From: Legionella_C sp048541585
GTDB lineage: Bacteria > Pseudomonadota > Gammaproteobacteria > Legionellales > Legionellaceae
Assembly (NCBI RefSeq): GCF_048541585.1
Contig: NZ_CP183303.1
Location: 1,736,001 to 1,800,000 of the forward strand
Reading direction: 5' to 3'
DNA length: 64,000 nt
Shown here piece after piece: positions 36,427-44,022 of this stretch (within the stretch, counting starts at the first letter, position 1; each line of letters begins with the position of its first letter). A program made the position numbers and the translations under genes. The notes under the pieces are model-generated. The model saw only the letters and a program-made list of their open reading frames with translations. It was not told the origin of the DNA and searched no databases.

Positions 36427-36978
36427 ATGATAAAACTCAGTCGCGATTTTTATGCCAATGATACTTTAACCGTTGCGAAGCAACTTTTGGGCACCTACTT
36501 AATTCATGTGGTAGATGGTCAAGAAAAAATAGGCAAAATAGTCGAAGTTGAAGCCTATATTGGTCCGCACGACTTAGCTTCCCATGCTTCAAAAGGTATA
36601 ACCCCACGCACCACTATCATGTATGGTCCACCAGGTTATGCCTATGTCTATTTAATTTACGGTATGTATTATTGTATGAATGTCGTAACGCGCGAAGCAG
36701 GTTACGGTTCGGCGGTTTTAATTCGAGCGCTTGAACCTATAAAAAATCTTACGGAACGTACGCAAGGCCCGGGCCTCCTTTGTAAAGCAATGCAGATTAA
36801 TAAAACCTTAAATGGCCATGATTTACTAAGTGATAATTTATATGTAGCCTGCGCAAATGATGCACCCAATTTTACCATCGTTAGTCGACCCCGCATTGGT
36901 GTGGCTTACGCGAAAGAATGGGCAGAAAAACCTTTTCGCTTTTATATTGCTGGTAACCCTTACATTTCAAAAAAATAG
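36427..36978 (+). CDS. mpg: 3-methyladenine DNA glycosylase (AAG/MPG family)
   Basis: 183 residues. DTLTVAKQLLGTYLIHV, the catalytic Glu in GKIVEVEAYIGPHDLASHAS, MYGPPGYAYVYLIYGMYYCM, and QGPGLLCKAMQI are the landmarks of the alkyladenine glycosylase family, first known from mammals and present in scattered bacteria. It removes alkylated purines and hypoxanthine in base-excision repair. ATG start; weak ribosome site; monocistronic, with a convergent neighbour. Confidence 0.92.
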   Translation: MIKLSRDFYANDTLTVAKQLLGTYLIHVVDGQEKIGKIVEVEAYIGPHDLASHASKGITPRTTIMYGPPGYAYVYLIYGMYYCMNVVTREAGYGSAVLIRALEPIKNLTERTQGPGLLCKAMQINKTLNGHDLLSDNLYVACANDAPNFTIVSRPRIGVAYAKEWAEKPFRFYIAGNPYISKK

Positions 36979-37010
36979 AGCAAACTTAGCGACTAAGACA
37001 GTTAACTAAA

Positions 37011-37985
37011 TTATAATTTAAGTTCTACTCCATCCTGTCGGCCCGGCGCTTCGGCAACTAAATTCTCCATTGAGTTATAAATTTGCGGCACAATTTTCAC
37101 AAAAACAGGATTCTGATACTGATAAGGGTTAACTTGATAGACTTCAAGAAACTCATTATTAGCGTTTGGTTTCATGCCAAAATTAATGGAATCATCCGGA
37201 TCAGAATCAATGCGTACCGTATAATCACCACAGGCATGTTCAGGCATCAGCGTATTGGAGTCCGCAATAATAAGGTGTATGGTTGGTGCAGGTATCATTT
37301 GATTTTTAACGGCATGTTGCATTAAACCTAAGTTATGCTCAAAACACATTTCTACTCCAATAGTTTTATGATTTTCCTCATCTAGTGTATAAATAAGCTC
37401 TTGCTTCTTAAGCGTGTAAGCATGGGGTTTTTCCACATTTCTAGGAATTTCTTCCCAAGGGGCAATTTTATGTCTTCGGTATACTTTTGCACCATCTTTA
37501 AAAAATAAACTAGTGTGCTTAATTTTAAAAAATTGTGCTTCTTTACTTATGAGGTTAAATTGGTTTTTGTGATCTAGAAAAGAGAAACTATAGTTTTTAG
37601 CCTTTTCTAGCGTCTCAACAAATTGATACTGGTTATACGCATCCTTAACCTCCATTAGCTTGTCTTGCTTTTCAGAAACTATAACTTTTTTTTGCGAAAT
37701 AATACTACCTGCAATAATTAAAAGGTCTTTTTGCTGGGTTATCCTGCCTAATATATCTATAAGTTTGTCAACATTCTCTTGACTTAGCGCAAGTTGATTA
37801 CAAAGTCCCCGTTCTCGCCAAGCGACAATAACGTAGGCGTCCGGCCGTGCCTTTTTAACTGCCTTATAAGTATTAATCGTTGCAATACCTAACACGGCTA
37901 GTTGATCGTCAAAGCTTAATTTCTCAAAAGTGGGATTATGGAGTAAATTAAAAGCAATAAGAATAATCTTTTTAATGTCTTTCAT
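37011..37985 (-). CDS. Divergent nitrilase / carbon-nitrogen hydrolase-like protein
   Basis: 324 residues. The Glu-Lys-Cys triad of the nitrilase superfamily can be laid out: Glu58 in VAWRERG, Lys173 in YRRHKIAPWEE, Cys214 in IGVEMCFEHNLG. The strand LLIIAGSII (about 88-96) and SLFFKDGAKVYR (about 159-170) are at the expected places. The inserts between them are longer and more charged than in normal amidases, and no family is obvious. It would hydrolyse a C-N bond if active; substrate unknown. ATG start, stands alone in the accessory stretch. Confidence 0.6.
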   Translation of the reverse strand: MKDIKKIILIAFNLLHNPTFEKLSFDDQLAVLGIATINTYKAVKKARPDAYVIVAWRERGLCNQLALSQENVDKLIDILGRITQQKDLLIIAGSIISQKKVIVSEKQDKLMEVKDAYNQYQFVETLEKAKNYSFSFLDHKNQFNLISKEAQFFKIKHTSLFFKDGAKVYRRHKIAPWEEIPRNVEKPHAYTLKKQELIYTLDEENHKTIGVEMCFEHNLGLMQHAVKNQMIPAPTIHLIIADSNTLMPEHACGDYTVRIDSDPDDSINFGMKPNANNEFLEVYQVNPYQYQNPVFVKIVPQIYNSMENLVAEAPGRQDGVELKL

Positions 37986-38328
37986 AGTCTACATCATTTA
38001 ATAAATCACAATTCATAGCTTTAAAAATCACCAGCTATAGCATTTATTTTGCTATTGCTTAAGCTTTTATAATATAGGAAAATTATTAAGTGAGTATTAA
38101 AATTGAATTATTTTTAATCAAAAAGTGCAAAAATGGTAAAAAAATTAAACTTTGGCTGTAAGGCGTTGGCGCGTTAAGAATTAATTATATAGCTTGCTCT
38201 TGAATTCCTTTCCTAAGTTAACCTTAAAAACTTAAACTAATCACTTAGGAAAAAATGTAAATTGCATAGAGCTAATTTTTTTCTATTACTAGCTTTTGGC
38301 ATCCTAAGGGTACCAAAAGCTAAGTTGC
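37986..38328. other. Intergenic region with two inverted repeats
   Basis: About 343 bases with no gene. TTTCCTAAGT (38209-38218) and ACTTAGGAAA (38243-38252) form a perfect 10-bp inverted repeat with a 24-base loop. TAGCTTTTGG (38290-38299) and CCAAAAGCTA (38313-38322) form a second 10-bp repeat just past the stop of the kinase-like gene and may end its transcript, though no T run follows. Confidence 0.5.
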
Positions 38329-39030
38329 TTAAAGGCCAAAGTCACTTCTTTCTTGTGGACAGTTTTCTAATTGCTCTATTTTATCAGTTAAATAGCTAAT
38401 GAGCTTTTCACTTGAATTAAATTGCAAATGCCAATCGGCGCCGGGAAGTAGGTGGCTAATCGCGCAAAGCTCTTGCTTAGCACCCATATGGTCTTTAAGC
38501 GTATCAAGGTCATTAAAATCGATTAGATAAGCTTGAAAAACACCTTCTGATTTTTCCTCAAGTAATACGTTATCAAGATTAAAATCAGTATACGTAAAAC
38601 CTAAATTATGAAATTTCTGAATAGCATAAGCCACGCTAAGTAGCTGTTTACAGCGAATAAGTTCATCGTCACTCAGACATTCACTTAAATTTTTACCAGG
38701 CAAGCAAGGTAGAACTAATCGCAAACCGTCTTCGGTAAATAAACACGCTTTATTATTAGGATAAACTAAATTCCATCTTTCACATTCAAGTCTATAACTT
38801 TCTTCCTGGGCCTTATCAATTTGTTTAATTTGTTGTGCATTAAACTCACCAAATTTATCGTAGTATTTAGGACGTTTAACAAGAAAATTTTTTTCGTTAA
38901 TTCGTCCAAAAAAACGATTATCCGCACTAAACCCCGCTGAAGGCTTTGCAATTGGAAAATAAGTAACGCCATGTTCATCTTCAATGAAAGACTCAACTCG
39001 TGATAAAGATTTATTTTTATATCGAAACAT
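38329..39030 (-). CDS. Protein-kinase-fold protein, effector candidate
   Basis: 233 residues. The catalytic elements can be placed: Lys52 in NFLVKRP (beta-3 Lys), HNLGFTYTDFNLDNVLLEE with catalytic Asp149 and metal-binding Asn154 at the canonical five-residue spacing, and IDFND (Asp171) in place of DFG. The hinge region reads LRLVLPCLPGKNL. The shortness and the lack of an activation loop/APE segment resemble RIO/Bud32 or lipopolysaccharide-kinase-type small kinases and some Legionella effector kinases. It probably phosphorylates a protein or small molecule; target unknown. ATG start. Confidence 0.72.
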   Translation of the reverse strand: MFRYKNKSLSRVESFIEDEHGVTYFPIAKPSAGFSADNRFFGRINEKNFLVKRPKYYDKFGEFNAQQIKQIDKAQEESYRLECERWNLVYPNNKACLFTEDGLRLVLPCLPGKNLSECLSDDELIRCKQLLSVAYAIQKFHNLGFTYTDFNLDNVLLEEKSEGVFQAYLIDFNDLDTLKDHMGAKQELCAISHLLPGADWHLQFNSSEKLISYLTDKIEQLENCPQERSDFGL

Positions 39031-39350
39031 TATTAATTACCTTAACTCTTATTAGACTAAAAATTATTGTGTATGTAATTAATCTTATTTTTACTATAGA
39101 CCGTTACTACATTAATGGTTAAGCTATAGGATTATTTAAATACACAATAGTAGCAAATTTTGCATAATGGCATAAAATTAACCTTATTGTCAAGTTAGCT
39201 TTTAAAAAGATCAATAATTGAAAAATTAGATAACTTGGTTGCCGAAAAATAAACGCATTGTAGTAACTAGTTAACCATTTATTTAAAAATTAATGGGTGG
39301 CCTAAAAAGTTATCATGTAAGGTGTATAAAACCTAGCCTGCTTTAACAAG
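39031..39350. other. Intergenic region upstream of the thiamine operon
   Basis: About 320 AT-rich bases between the kinase-like gene and the thi promoter. Nothing recognised in it. Confidence 0.4.
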
Positions 39351-39379
39351 TTGACAAGTTAGAAATTAAAATCTAGCAT
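39351..39379 (+). promoter_or_regulatory. Promoter of the thiamine operon
   Basis: TTGACA (39351-39356, perfect -35), 17-base spacer, TAGCAT (39374-39379, 4 of 6 for -10). The TPP riboswitch begins 14 bases further on, so the transcript would start at or just before it. Confidence 0.65.
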
Positions 39380-39392
39380 AGTGTTTGTTAGA

Positions 39393-39468
39393 TGGCGCGG
39401 GGTGTCGGAAAACCGGCTGAGAGTTACCCGTCGAACTTGATCTGATTCATATCAGCGTAAGGACGCCT
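39393..39468 (+). ncRNA. TPP riboswitch (THI box)
   Basis: All core elements are present in order: P1 strand GGCG, GGGGTG, the hairpin TCGGAAAACCGG, CTGAGA, TACCC, GAACTTGATCTGATTCATA with TCAGCG (GAACCTGATCTGG-like), and closing CGCC. It binds thiamine pyrophosphate and would switch the thi operon off. A small hairpin TATCCT/AGGATA follows (about 39481-39500). After it, TCCCTTT (39504-39510) can pair with AGAGGGA (39539-39545), which contains the Shine-Dalgarno site, so translational control is likely. Confidence 0.93.
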
Positions 39469-39554
39469 TCAAAAAATCCATATCCTTTATTCTTAGGATA
39501 GGTTCCCTTTTGCCATCTCCAATATTATTCACTTTAATAGAGGGAGTTATGGTT

Positions 39555-40499
39555 ATGTCAGCACTCAAATCTAGAACCACGTTATTACTCAATTGGTATA
39601 CGAATCCTTATCACACACCCATTATCGTAGCACAGCAGTTAGGCTTTTACCTTCATGAGGATATTAAACTAGCGATTTTAGAGCCAGCTGATCCTAGTGA
39701 TGTCACTGAATTAGTGGGCTTAGGTAGTGTTAATTTTGGTGTAAAAGCGATGATTCATACCGTTGCAGCACGAGCTAAAGGTTATCCTGTTACCTCGATT
39801 GGCACCTTGCTTGATGAACCCCCTACAGGACTCATTGCTTTAAAATCTAGTGGCATTCGCTCTTTTGCCGATATTAAAGGCAAACGCGTTGGCTATATTG
39901 GTGAATTTGGCAAACGAATCATTGATGATTTAGCAAACCTTGCTGGAATTGAACCTACGAGTTATCAAACCATTCGTATTGGTATGAATGTTACCGATGC
40001 TATTTGTCGCGATATCATTGACACCGGAATTGGCTTTATTAATTTTCAGCAAGTAGAACTAGAACATTTACGCGGTGAAACAATCTTTTTGCGCCTGGAT
40101 GAATTAGCAGGCCTGGGTTGCTGTTGTTTTTGCTCCATTCAATTTATTGTGCCCGAGCAAACACTACGCCAACCTCAATTAGTGCAGGGTTTTCTTAAAG
40201 CTACTCAACGAGGAGCAGCTTTCACTACAGAACAACCTGAAAAAGCCTATGAATTATTATGCCAAGCAAAACCTGCTTTGCGAACACCTATGTATCAAAA
40301 GATTTTTATGCGCACGCTACCTTTTTTCTCGCGTAATTTACTTAATATTGACAAAGACTGGCATAAAGTCGGCCGCTACACTAAACATCTTAATATTATT
40401 GATGATAAATTTGCGCTAGACGAATGCTACACTAATCAATTTTTACCGACTACTCCTCACGCTGATTTAGCACCGATTGCCAGTTGCCTTGCAGGCTAA
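39555..40499 (+). CDS. thi5: THI5-type HMP-P synthase (pyrimidine of thiamine)
   Basis: 314 residues from the ATG at 39555, 8 bases after GGGAG; an ATG at 39549 and a TTG at 39510 are poorer. An NMT1/THI5 periplasmic-binding fold, but with no signal peptide. The yeast active-site block is conserved: VKAMIHTVAARAKGYPVTSI (Lys and the His that gives up its imidazole, about 64 and 68) and the CCCFC motif in LAGLGCCCFCSIQF. Such enzymes make HMP-phosphate from their own His and PLP in a single-turnover reaction. A Legionella THI5 of this kind has been described. It heads the operon where bacteria usually have thiC. NWYTNPYHTPI is the PLP-side segment. Confidence 0.88.
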   Translation: MSALKSRTTLLLNWYTNPYHTPIIVAQQLGFYLHEDIKLAILEPADPSDVTELVGLGSVNFGVKAMIHTVAARAKGYPVTSIGTLLDEPPTGLIALKSSGIRSFADIKGKRVGYIGEFGKRIIDDLANLAGIEPTSYQTIRIGMNVTDAICRDIIDTGIGFINFQQVELEHLRGETIFLRLDELAGLGCCCFCSIQFIVPEQTLRQPQLVQGFLKATQRGAAFTTEQPEKAYELLCQAKPALRTPMYQKIFMRTLPFFSRNLLNIDKDWHKVGRYTKHLNIIDDKFALDECYTNQFLPTTPHADLAPIASCLAG

Positions 40500-40501
40500 T
40501 C

Positions 40502-41575
40502 ATGCAAGTAGGGATTGTTGGCATGGGAATTATGGGAAGCTTGTTAGCCTTAGCATTACAGAATGCCGGCTGGCAAGTTACCCTTTTTGACCAAACTACA
40601 GGGAAGTCTAATTGTAGTTTAACGGCAGCAGGTTTATTAACACCCTTTTCAGAATTAGATAAAGCCGACTTCTTAATTTTTCGTCTAGGCCAAGAAACCA
40701 TCCATAGCGGCTGGCCACTTATTATTAACCAATTATCAGCCAATATTTATTTTAAACACCAAGGGAGTGTTATGCTTTGTCATCCACAAGATGAGGCTGA
40801 ATGGCAGCATTTTAATCGGCGGATAGCTAGATACTTTAACCAAACTAACACTTATTTGCACCTCTTAACAGCTGCGCAATTAGTGAAGCTTGAGCCTGAG
40901 CTTGATAAATTTAAGCAAGCTTATTATTTTCCTGATGAAGCGCAGATTGATAGTCAAGCCATCATGGCTGCACTTAAAACCTATTTGCTAACCCAAGATG
41001 TCAAGTATGTTACCAATACCACTGTTGTAGCGATTAAACCAAAATTAATTGACACAGGTTTAACAGGTAGGCATCGCTTTGATTTAGTTGTTGATTGTCG
41101 AGGGTTGGGAGCCAAGCTTGTTTTTCCAGACTTACGCGCCGTACGCGGTGAATTAATTTGGTTACATGCGCCTGAAGTGAACTTACAACGACCAGTTCGT
41201 CTTCTCCATCCTCGCTATAATTTATATATAGTGCCACGACCTGATGATATTTATCTTATTGGTGCCAGCGAAATTGAAGCCGAAGATTATAGTCCTATTT
41301 CAGTTCAAACAACCTTAGAACTATTAACGGCCGCTTATTACGTACATGCAGGTTTTGCTGAAGCACGTATTATAAAAACCTCAACTCATTGCCGACCAGC
41401 CTTGCTTAATCATTTACCGCGCATTAAATATACCGAGGGGTTAATTGCTGTCAACGGACTTTATCGGCATGGATTTTTAATAGCGCCGGCTCTTGCTGCA
41501 GACATTTTACGCGCTTTAAAGACCAATCTCCAAACCATTCATTATCCAGAAATTTGGGAAATTAATTATGATTAA
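40502..41575 (+). CDS. thiO: Glycine oxidase ThiO
   Basis: 357 residues from the ATG at 40502 (MQVGIVGMGIMGSLLALAL, the FAD-binding GxGxxG); a TTG 18 bases upstream lies inside thi5. SLTAAGLLTPFSE and the C-terminal GLYRHGFLIAPALA are typical. It oxidises glycine to the imine needed for the thiazole ring, replacing ThiH and avoiding SAM-radical chemistry. It begins two bases after thi5 and its end overlaps thiS by eight bases. Confidence 0.92.
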   Translation: MQVGIVGMGIMGSLLALALQNAGWQVTLFDQTTGKSNCSLTAAGLLTPFSELDKADFLIFRLGQETIHSGWPLIINQLSANIYFKHQGSVMLCHPQDEAEWQHFNRRIARYFNQTNTYLHLLTAAQLVKLEPELDKFKQAYYFPDEAQIDSQAIMAALKTYLLTQDVKYVTNTTVVAIKPKLIDTGLTGRHRFDLVVDCRGLGAKLVFPDLRAVRGELIWLHAPEVNLQRPVRLLHPRYNLYIVPRPDDIYLIGASEIEAEDYSPISVQTTLELLTAAYYVHAGFAEARIIKTSTHCRPALLNHLPRIKYTEGLIAVNGLYRHGFLIAPALAADILRALKTNLQTIHYPEIWEINYD

Positions 41576-41771
41576 CATCTACCTTAATAATCAACTGTGC
41601 ACGCTTGCATCTATTCAATCATTACACGATTTTCTACTAGCTAATAATCAAACTGATGAGCATTTCGCTGTGGCCTTAAATAATGAGTTTGTTCCACGCA
41701 ATGCCTATCAAACGATAACCTTAAAACCTAATGACCGGATAGATATTATTGTTCCCATGCAAGGGGGTTGA
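41568..41771 (+). CDS. thiS: Sulfur carrier protein ThiS
   Basis: 67 residues, ubiquitin-like, ending in the required Gly-Gly (VPMQGG). ThiF adenylates this end and it carries sulfur as a thiocarboxylate to ThiG. Start overlaps thiO by eight bases; the stop is two bases before the thiG ATG. Confidence 0.95.
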   Translation: MINIYLNNQLCTLASIQSLHDFLLANNQTDEHFAVALNNEFVPRNAYQTITLKPNDRIDIIVPMQGG

Positions 41772-41773
41772 GG

Positions 41774-42559
41774 ATGTGGAATTTAGCTGGAAAAACATTA
41801 CAAAGTCGCCTGCTATTAGGAACAGCCTGCTATCCTTCCTTAGACACCGTAGCACAAGCTATTGATGCGTCGCAAACTGAAGTCATTACACTATCATTAA
41901 AACGCCAAGCACCTCACGCGCCCGATAATAATACTTTTTGGCAAATGATAAAAAAATTAAACTGCCATTTACTACCAAACACGGCCGGTTGCCGAGATGC
42001 CAAAACGGCTATCAATACCGCGCATGTAGCAAGAGAATTATTTGCCACTAACTGGGTAAAATTAGAAGTCATTGGAGATGATTATAATTTACAGCCTGAC
42101 CCTATTGAATTAATTAAAGCCGCTAAAATTTTAATTAATGAAGGTTTTATTGTTTTTCCTTATTGCACGGATGACTTAGTTATTTGTCAAAAATTAGTAG
42201 ATATAGGTTGCGATATTTTAATGCCTTGGGCAGCACCGATTGGTTCAGGGAAAGGATTAATGAACCCTTATGCTTTGGAAACCCTACGCCATCGCCTACC
42301 AAAGACTACTTTAATTGTTGATGCAGGACTCGGTAAACCTTCTCATGCTACCGCAGTGATGGAGCTTGGGTTTGATGGGGTGTTATTAAATACTGCCGTA
42401 GCCCTTGCAACTTCTCCGGTGACAATGGCTAACGCTTTCTGCCATGCTGTTATAGCTGGACATCTAGGTTTTCAAGCAGGTCTCATGATTGAGAGAAATA
42501 TGGCCAAACCAAGCACGTCTTTAATCGATACCCCTTTTTGGCACCAGGAGAATAGATGA
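41774..42559 (+). CDS. thiG: Thiazole synthase ThiG
   Basis: 261 residues from the ATG at 41774, just after AAGGGGG; a TTG overlapping thiS is less likely. TIM barrel with NTAGCRDAKTAINTAHVARE, catalytic Lys in TNWVKLEVIGDDY, phosphate site MPWAAPIGSGKGLMNPYALE, and DGVLLNTAVALA. It condenses deoxyxylulose 5-phosphate, dehydroglycine and ThiS thiocarboxylate into the thiazole. ATGA overlap with thiDE. Confidence 0.95.
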   Translation: MWNLAGKTLQSRLLLGTACYPSLDTVAQAIDASQTEVITLSLKRQAPHAPDNNTFWQMIKKLNCHLLPNTAGCRDAKTAINTAHVARELFATNWVKLEVIGDDYNLQPDPIELIKAAKILINEGFIVFPYCTDDLVICQKLVDIGCDILMPWAAPIGSGKGLMNPYALETLRHRLPKTTLIVDAGLGKPSHATAVMELGFDGVLLNTAVALATSPVTMANAFCHAVIAGHLGFQAGLMIERNMAKPSTSLIDTPFWHQENR

Positions 42560-44022
42560 AAAAACCAATAGTCTGGTCTATTGCTGGCGTTGATCCAGCC
42601 GGACTTGCTGGCACCTACCTTGACTTAGAAACTTTTAGAAATTTGCAAGTTGATGCTTGTGCAGTTATTACGGCAGTCACGGCCCAAAATAGTGAAAGCC
42701 TTACTGCTATTGCACCTGTTTCAAGTGAGCATGTTGCAATCCAATGTGCAACTTTATACCAAACCTTTAAACCACAGGCCATTAAAATAGGTATGTTAGG
42801 AACGCTAGCTACCCAAGAAAAAATTGCGCAATTTTTAAAAACCTATGCAGGATATGTCGTTTTAGATCCCCTGCTCAATGCGTCTGCTGGAAGTCCTTTA
42901 ATGCTTGCAGATAAAAAACTTTATTTAGAAAATTTAATAAAACTCTTTCCTTATACCACGGTAATTACGCCGAATCGCTTAGAAGCAGAAATACTTTTAA
43001 ATTGTTCGCTTAATACTTATCAAGCTATCGAGAAAGCTGCTAAAACCTTCCTAGCCTTAGGCGCTAAAAGCGTGCTTATTAAAGGCGGGCATGTCGACGA
43101 TAGCCTGTTTAGCCAGGATTATTGGAGTAATGGGCAAGAATCATTTTGGCTTGCTAATCAACGATCAGTTAATAAAAATTATCGTGGCACTGGTTGTATG
43201 CTTTCTTCGGTTATTGCAGCGTGCCTTGCTTTAAGCTATAGCTTAAAAGATGCACTTGTCATTGCCAAAATGTATATTAATCGTGGCATTCGGCAAGCCC
43301 TAGCACTTAATCAACATACGGCTAAATTAGTTCATGGTGGCTGGCCAGAAGAAGAAGTTGATCTTCCCTATCTTTCTCCCAATCCTTTATTAAATTTACC
43401 TAAGCCTTTCAGACAATGCGAACTAGGTTTATATCCAGTGGTTGATAGTAGCCATTGGTTAGAAAAATTATTACCTCAAGGTGTAAAATGTATTCAATTG
43501 CGCATTAAAAATAAGAAAAAAGCCGACTTAGAGAAAGAAATTAAAGCCAGTATTGCTTTGGCAAAAAAATATGGGGCAACACTATTTATTAATGATTATT
43601 GGGAACTTGCGATTCGTTTTGGCGCCATTGGTATTCATCTTGGCCAAGAGGATTTAAAAAAAGCTGATATTGCTACGATTTATCAATCAGATTTATATTT
43701 AGGTTTAAGTACTCATTGCTATTATGAAGTAGCAAGAGCGCATACAATCAGACCCTCCTATATTGCCTGTGGCCCTATTTATCCAACAACCAGTAAAATC
43801 ATGCTGTTTAAACCACAAGGGATCGAACAATTAGAGCGCTGGCGGCGTACCCTTCATTATCCATTAGTAGCTATTGGAGGAATAAACTTTGCAAAATTAG
43901 CTGAAATTTGTAAAAGTAAAGTTGAAGGAATTGCGCTTATCTCAGCCATCACTAAAGCCGCTAATCCCGAAGCGATAACCCAACAACTTCTAACTACAAT
44001 AAAAGAGCTAAACTATGCTTAA
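42556..44022 (+). CDS. thiDE: ThiD-ThiE fusion: HMP-P kinase / thiamine-phosphate synthase
   Basis: 488 residues, two enzymes in one chain. Residues about 1-260 are ThiD (WSIAGVDPAGLAGTYLDLET, LIKGGHVDD, RGTGCMLSSVIAACLAL), phosphorylating HMP-P to HMP-PP. Residues about 290-488 are ThiE (LYPVVDSSHWLEKLLPQGVK, IQLRIKNKK, GIHLGQEDL, CGPIYPTTSK, VAIGGI), joining HMP-PP with thiazole phosphate. ThiD reads GVDPAGLAG where most have GxDPSGGAG. Overlaps thiG by four bases and thiF by eight. Confidence 0.94.
   Translation: MKKPIVWSIAGVDPAGLAGTYLDLETFRNLQVDACAVITAVTAQNSESLTAIAPVSSEHVAIQCATLYQTFKPQAIKIGMLGTLATQEKIAQFLKTYAGYVVLDPLLNASAGSPLMLADKKLYLENLIKLFPYTTVITPNRLEAEILLNCSLNTYQAIEKAAKTFLALGAKSVLIKGGHVDDSLFSQDYWSNGQESFWLANQRSVNKNYRGTGCMLSSVIAACLALSYSLKDALVIAKMYINRGIRQALALNQHTAKLVHGGWPEEEVDLPYLSPNPLLNLPKPFRQCELGLYPVVDSSHWLEKLLPQGVKCIQLRIKNKKKADLEKEIKASIALAKKYGATLFINDYWELAIRFGAIGIHLGQEDLKKADIATIYQSDLYLGLSTHCYYEVARAHTIRPSYIACGPIYPTTSKIMLFKPQGIEQLERWRRTLHYPLVAIGGINFAKLAEICKSKVEGIALISAITKAANPEAITQQLLTTIKELNYA

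Noticed and set aside
39510..39554. TTG start for thi5 at 39510
   Set aside because: Lies in the riboswitch expression platform with no ribosome site; the ATG at 39555 is 8 bases from GGGAG.
39555..40499. Periplasmic thiamine-precursor binding protein (ThiY) as the identity of thi5
   Set aside because: No signal peptide, no ABC transporter genes nearby, and the THI5 catalytic Lys/His and CCCFC are conserved.
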